This document shows positions 60,519-64,000 of a stretch of 64,000 bases of DNA, piece after piece. The position numbers and the translations under genes were made by a program. The notes beneath the pieces were generated by a model. It ran no database searches, was not told where the DNA came from, and worked only from the letters and a program-made list of their open reading frames with translations. The DNA lies in NCBI RefSeq assembly GCF_900109145.1, contig NZ_FNYY01000002.1, positions 248,001 through 312,000 on the forward strand. The letters run 5' to 3'. Positions within the stretch are counted from its first letter, which is position 1. Each line of letters opens with the position of its first letter. The stretch is from Marinovum algicola. GTDB taxonomy: Bacteria > Pseudomonadota > Alphaproteobacteria > Rhodobacterales > Rhodobacteraceae.

Positions 60519-61499
60519 TCAGTTCATCGCATTGTCGAGCGGCGCGAGATACCAGAAGTCCTCGATATTCAGGTCCGACGGATCGCCTTCGAGCTGACCC
60601 GCCGCCGAGTACCATTCGAGATCGGCATTGGCCGCGACCCTGCCGCCGCCATCCTTGGAATACAGCCCGGCGTCGACCGCATCGCCGTAAAAGCCGTCAA
60701 GCTCGCCCAGGATCTGTTCGGGCAACTGGCCGATCGGACCGTCGGGATTGGTCTCGCGGCGGATGATCGTCGGATCCTCGTGCATGTCGCGATAGGTGCT
60801 GAGCAGGGCATCGACAAAGATCTGCACGTCTTCCTCGTTGTTCTGGATCCAGTCGAGATTGGCGAACAGCGCCTCATCCGACGCCTCAACCTCGAACATC
60901 TCGAGCACGTTGAACCGGTCGGCCTCGGGGCTGCGCATCAGCTTGTTGGTGTTCGACAGGTCGATGATCGTGGCGTCCGCCTGGCCGCCAAGCAGCGCCG
61001 CCACCCGGTTCGACGATCCCGGCACGTAGGACCGTTCGCCGAATTCGATGCCCAGCCGCTCCTCGATCACATTGGCGATGGAATCGGTGCCGCCGCCCCG
61101 CGAATGCAGCAGGATCGGCTCTCCATCGAGATCCTCGAGCTCTTCGTATTTGGTGGTCGTGACCGGGAAGAACTTCAGCTTGGACAGCTGGAAGATAATC
61201 CGGATCGGCGCCCGGGACCGTTGCATCGCCGCATAGGGCGTGCCGAAGCCGATATCCATCTGGCCACTCAGCACCGCCTGGATGGCAAGCTCTTCATCCG
61301 AGAAAGCGGTCCATTCATAGTCCAGCCCGTTGGCCTTGGCACGTTCCAGCGCGACGAAGAAAGCTGCCAGCTCATCGGATGGCGTCTCGGCCAGGGCAAT
61401 CTTGATCGTGTCCGCCTCGGCGAGTGCCGGCAGCATCAGGCCGCCGGCCATCACCGCCCCGGCGATCCACGCCGTGGTCTTGCGCAGTAGATGTTTCAT
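60519..61499 (-). CDS. ABC transporter substrate-binding protein (SsuA/NMT1-like)
   Basis: This 326-residue periplasmic protein has a Sec signal peptide (MKHLLRKTTAWIAGAVMAGG to about residue 27, cleavage after ALA). The mature part has the NMT1/SsuA pattern IKIALAETPSDELAAFFVAL and GQMDIGFGTPYAAMQRSRAPIR, followed by LLHSRGGGTDSIANVIEERLGI. Ligands of this family include sulfonates, taurine, pyrimidine precursors and aromatic acids. GGGAGGAACAC before ATG 61499 is a strong ribosome binding site. It follows the FadR-type gene on the same strand. Confidence 0.9.
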   Translation of the reverse strand: MKHLLRKTTAWIAGAVMAGGLMLPALAEADTIKIALAETPSDELAAFFVALERAKANGLDYEWTAFSDEELAIQAVLSGQMDIGFGTPYAAMQRSRAPIRIIFQLSKLKFFPVTTTKYEELEDLDGEPILLHSRGGGTDSIANVIEERLGIEFGERSYVPGSSNRVAALLGGQADATIIDLSNTNKLMRSPEADRFNVLEMFEVEASDEALFANLDWIQNNEEDVQIFVDALLSTYRDMHEDPTIIRRETNPDGPIGQLPEQILGELDGFYGDAVDAGLYSKDGGGRVAANADLEWYSAAGQLEGDPSDLNIEDFWYLAPLDNAMN

Positions 61500-61580
61500 C
61501 GTGTTCCTCCCTTGGATTTTGCTTTGGTCCCTACCGAGGGCGGGTGCGGATTTTCCGTCTTCCCCCCTGTCGGCCTGCTC

Positions 61581-62267
61581 TCAGATCTCCCCGAACAGGC
61601 GCGCCGACACCGATCCGATATGCCGGCGCATGGCATCATGCGCCCCCATCGGATCGCGCGCCTCGACGGCGGCGGCGATTTTCCTGTGCTCCTCGAAACT
61701 GGTGTGGCTGCGCGGCGGGCGGATGCTTTCGCGCACCACCCTGCGCCAGGCCACGTTGCGCTGAACCTTGTTCATCTGGTCATAGAGCGTGACCAGCAAA
61801 AGATTGTCCGAGGCCACCGCCACCGCATGGTGAAAGGCGTCGTCATGCGCCTCGTACTCGGCCCAGGTCTCTGCCTGTTCGCAGCTTTCGACCGCCTGCA
61901 TGATCTGAGCCACCGCGCGGCCCGAGGCATTGACCGCCGCCTCGCGGGCGATGGCCGGCTCGATGCTCAACCGGGCGCGCATCACCTTGACCGGGGTCAG
62001 ATGGTGGCCGATGTCGGGCAATTCCAGCACGTCCCTGGCAGATTTGGGCTCGGCCAGAAAGGTGCCCTTGCCCACGTGCCGCCAGATCAGCCCCTCATGT
62101 TCAAGCGCTTCCAGCGCCCGGCGCAGCGTGGTGCGCGTCATTCCCAATGCGCCGATCAGATCCCGCTCTGCCGGAAGCCGGTCACCGGGCGCATAACCGC
62201 CCGCGTCGATAAAGGCTTTCAGACTGTCCACGCTGGCCTCGCGGCTAATGTGCATTGGTTTGTCCAT
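61581..62267 (-). CDS. GntR/FadR-family regulator of the ABC importer and FAH genes
   Basis: This 228-residue regulator has the winged helix GDRLPAERDLIGALGMTRTTLRRALEALEHEGLIWRHVG and an FCD domain with DDAFHHAVAVASDN and EEHRKIAAAVEARDPMGAHDAMRRHI metal-site histidines. ATG 62267 is chosen; 62294 and 62255 are also in frame. It lies upstream of the ABC operon on the same strand and divergent from the second FAH gene, so it probably controls both. Repeated GATTGATC-type motifs sit in the divergent gap. Confidence 0.9.
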   Translation of the reverse strand: MDKPMHISREASVDSLKAFIDAGGYAPGDRLPAERDLIGALGMTRTTLRRALEALEHEGLIWRHVGKGTFLAEPKSARDVLELPDIGHHLTPVKVMRARLSIEPAIAREAAVNASGRAVAQIMQAVESCEQAETWAEYEAHDDAFHHAVAVASDNLLLVTLYDQMNKVQRNVAWRRVVRESIRPPRSHTSFEEHRKIAAAVEARDPMGAHDAMRRHIGSVSARLFGEI

Positions 62268-62282
62268 TTCGCTGTCTAACCT

Positions 62283-62400
62283 CAGATTGATCAACCAATT
62301 CTGAGATATTGGATCGATTATGGCCGATCAATCCTATATTGCAAGAAATAAAATCGATATTATCGCAGTCTCTTCGGATTGATCCAAAATTGATCTGAGC
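62283..62400. promoter_or_regulatory. Cluster of GATTGATC-type motifs in the fadR/FAH divergent promoter
   Basis: AGATTGATCA with TTGATCAA (62287-62294), CCGATCAATCC (62324-62334) and GGATTGATCC (62376-62385) are variants of one element in both orientations, all inside a 172-base AT-rich gap. Another AAATTGATC follows at about 62387. They look like operator copies for the FadR-type protein, which is known for such repressor arrangements in general; the exact consensus is not established here. Confidence 0.5.
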
Positions 62401-62439
62401 TTATGACTTTAGCAACGAATCAAAAAACCTGGAGGAACC

Positions 62440-63126
62440 ATGCCCGATTACATCATCGAACCGCCGCAGCCCGTGGGGCTGCCGATTGCCGGCAACGATG
62501 CCCTGTTCCCGGTGCGCAGGGTCTATTGCATCGGGCGCAATTACGCCGCGCACGCCATCGAGATGGGCGACGACCCCGACCGCGACCCGCCGTTCTTCTT
62601 CCAGAAGAATCCCGACAATCTCGATCCTTCGGGAAAATTCCCCTACCCCACAAAGTCCGACGACGTGCATTACGAGGCCGAGATGGCCGTTGCGCTCAAG
62701 ACCGGCGGCGTCAACATTCCGGTCGATTCGGCGCTCGACCATGTCTTCGGCTACGCGCTGTCGCTCGACATGACGCGGCGCGACCTCCAGGGCGCGGCCA
62801 AGAAGAAGGGCCGCCCCTGGGAAGTGGGCAAGGCCTTCGAGCGATCGGCCCCGATCGGGCCGATCCTGCCGGCCTCGGACATCGGCCACCCCTCCGAGGG
62901 GCGGCTCGAACTGACGGTGAATGGCGAGACCAAGCAGGAAGGCGACCTGAACCAGATGATCTGGAAGGTGCCGGAGATGATTTCCTATCTGTCGGACCAT
63001 TTCGAACTGGCGCCAGGCGACGTGATTCTCTCGGGCACGCCCGCCGGCGTCGGCCCGATCACCAGAGGCGATGTCATGGAACTGAGCATCGAGGGCCTCG
63101 GCAGCCTGAAAATCCCGGTCGTCTGA
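62440..63126 (+). CDS. Fumarylacetoacetate hydrolase-family protein (second, fumarylpyruvate-hydrolase-like)
   Basis: This 228-residue FAH-domain enzyme has the acidic metal-site motifs VYCIGRNYAAHAIEMG, DDVHYEAEMAVALKTGG and GDVILSGTPAGVGPITRGD. It is close to single-domain acylpyruvase/fumarylpyruvate hydrolases of the NagK type and is clearly different from the first FAH protein. GGAGGAACC before ATG 62440 sets the start. Its substrate is probably a ring-cleavage product. It is followed 60 bases later by an acyl-CoA synthetase gene. Confidence 0.9.
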   Translation: MPDYIIEPPQPVGLPIAGNDALFPVRRVYCIGRNYAAHAIEMGDDPDRDPPFFFQKNPDNLDPSGKFPYPTKSDDVHYEAEMAVALKTGGVNIPVDSALDHVFGYALSLDMTRRDLQGAAKKKGRPWEVGKAFERSAPIGPILPASDIGHPSEGRLELTVNGETKQEGDLNQMIWKVPEMISYLSDHFELAPGDVILSGTPAGVGPITRGDVMELSIEGLGSLKIPVV

Positions 63127-63186
63127 TCCCAGCCACCTGACAGGGGCCGCCCCCGCCGGGCGGCCCGCATCCAAGCGGAGCCCGCC

Positions 63187-64000
63187 ATGAGCCAGACCCT
63201 CGCCACCCTGATCGCGGCGCATGCCGCCACCGCCCCGGCCATCGGCGCACCCGGGCGCGACTGGCTGACCTACGGCGCCCTGCGCGACCTGACCGGCGAG
63301 GTCGGCGCGGCCCTGCACGGCCAGGGCATCGGTCGGGGCGACCGGGTCGCCATCGTGCTGCCCAACGGGCCCGAGATGGCCACCGCCTTTGTCACCATCG
63401 CCCAGACCGCCACCGCGGCACCGCTGAACCCGGCCTACCGGCAGGAGGAATACGAGTTCTACCTCGAAGACCTCAAGGCCAAGGCGCTGGTGGTGGCCGC
63501 GGAATACGACGGCCCGGCCCTACCCGCCGCCGCCCGGTTCGGCATCCGGGTGCTGCGGCTGACCGCCTCGGCGCGCGATCCCGCCGGCACCTTCACGCTG
63601 TCGACCGAGACCGCCGGCGACAGGTGCGACACCACCGCGCCCGAGGCCGACGACACCGCCCTGATCCTGCACACCTCCGGCACGACCTCGCGGCCCAAGA
63701 TCGTGCCCCTGCTGCACGCCAACGTCGCCGCCTCGGCGCGAAACGTCAGCGCCTCGCTGGACCTGACGCCGGAGGATTGCTGCCTGAACGTCATGCCGCT
63801 GTTTCACATTCACGGGCTGATTGCCGCGGTCTCGGCCTCGCTTGCCGCCGGCGCGCGGATCAGCTGCGCTTCGGGCTTCAATGCGCTGAAGTTCTTTGCC
63901 CAGCTCGACGAGGTTCGGCCCAGCTGGTTCACAGCGGTGCCGACCATGCACCAAGCGATCCTGTCCCGCGCCGCCCGCAACAGCGAGATCATCGCGCGGG
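63187..64000 (+). CDS. AMP-dependent acyl-CoA synthetase, oxalate-CoA-ligase (AAE3/Pcs60)-like (3' truncated)
   Basis: The first 271 codons of an adenylate-forming ligase are present and the gene runs off the right edge. The N-terminus, TATAAPLNPAYRQEEYEFYLED followed by LILHTSGTTSRPKIVPLLHAN (P-loop) and MPLFHIHGLIAAVSASLAAGA, resembles the AAE3/oxalate-CoA ligase group more than fatty-acyl synthetases. It probably activates a small (di)carboxylic acid. ATG 63187 follows a 60-base gap after the FAH gene. The catalytic C-terminal domain is outside the window. Confidence 0.85.
   Translation, partial: MSQTLATLIAAHAATAPAIGAPGRDWLTYGALRDLTGEVGAALHGQGIGRGDRVAIVLPNGPEMATAFVTIAQTATAAPLNPAYRQEEYEFYLEDLKAKALVVAAEYDGPALPAAARFGIRVLRLTASARDPAGTFTLSTETAGDRCDTTAPEADDTALILHTSGTTSRPKIVPLLHANVAASARNVSASLDLTPEDCCLNVMPLFHIHGLIAAVSASLAAGARISCASGFNALKFFAQLDEVRPSWFTAVPTMHQAILSRAARNSEIIAR

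Overview
The window reads as the chromosome of a metabolically versatile marine-type alphaproteobacterium, most likely a Rhodobacterales/Roseobacter-group organism. This is inferred from the uniformly high GC content with strong third-position GC, the wealth of TRAP, TTT and ABC solute transporters, catabolism of C3 sulfonates, and an aerobic (CobG/CobN type) cobalamin cluster that also carries bluB and a bluE-like gene. No species is claimed. I saw no rRNA, tRNA, insertion sequence, phage gene or CRISPR array. Gene density is very high, with many ATGA or GTGA stop/start overlaps.

Region A (1-7.9 kb, + strand) is the 3' end of a polyamine-type ABC transporter operon. It holds a truncated binding protein, the ATPase, a class III aminotransferase, a beta-keto acid cleavage enzyme (BKACE), an acetylpolyamine amidohydrolase-like deacetylase and a DadA-like FAD oxidase. 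An AcoR-like regulator with a degenerate AAA domain follows. Together they look like uptake, deacetylation, deamination and carbon-chain cleavage of an (acetylated) amine.

Region B (7.9-16 kb) has a GntR repressor facing a tctC-tctB-tctA transporter across a promoter that overlaps two GTATAC palindromes. A PdxA-like dehydrogenase and two sulfatases without signal peptides follow. I read this as import and cytoplasmic desulfation of an organosulfate.

Region C (16-27.7 kb, - strand, divergent from a LacI-type regulator) is a C3-sulfonate island. It encodes a TRAP transporter, an HpsN-like sulfopropanediol dehydrogenase, an SDR and a zinc alcohol dehydrogenase, SuyAB sulfolactate sulfo-lyase, a ComC-like dehydrogenase, a YeiH/UPF0324 anion exporter and a carboxymuconolactone-decarboxylase-like protein. 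The route would be 2,3-dihydroxypropanesulfonate to sulfolactate to pyruvate plus sulfite.

Region D (27.7-51.7 kb) is a nearly complete aerobic cobalamin pathway under three cobalamin riboswitches. They precede bluB; the DUF1636-cobW-cobN-cobG-cobH-cobI-cobJ operon; and a cbiM-like transporter followed by cobF. Other cob genes lie in interleaved blocks on both strands, with very tight overlaps that include cobK and cobL sharing a CATG start. The chelatase subunits CobS and CobT are not present.

Region E (51.7-64 kb) is a catabolic region. One minus-strand operon carries an FAH-family hydrolase, a nitroreductase, an OsmC protein, a second TRAP system and an intradiol dioxygenase. A divergent YciI-family gene follows, then an ABC importer with two permeases, a FadR-type regulator, a second FAH-family hydrolase and the start of an AAE3/oxalate-CoA-ligase-like synthetase cut by the window edge. 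It probably degrades an aromatic or ring-cleaved acid.
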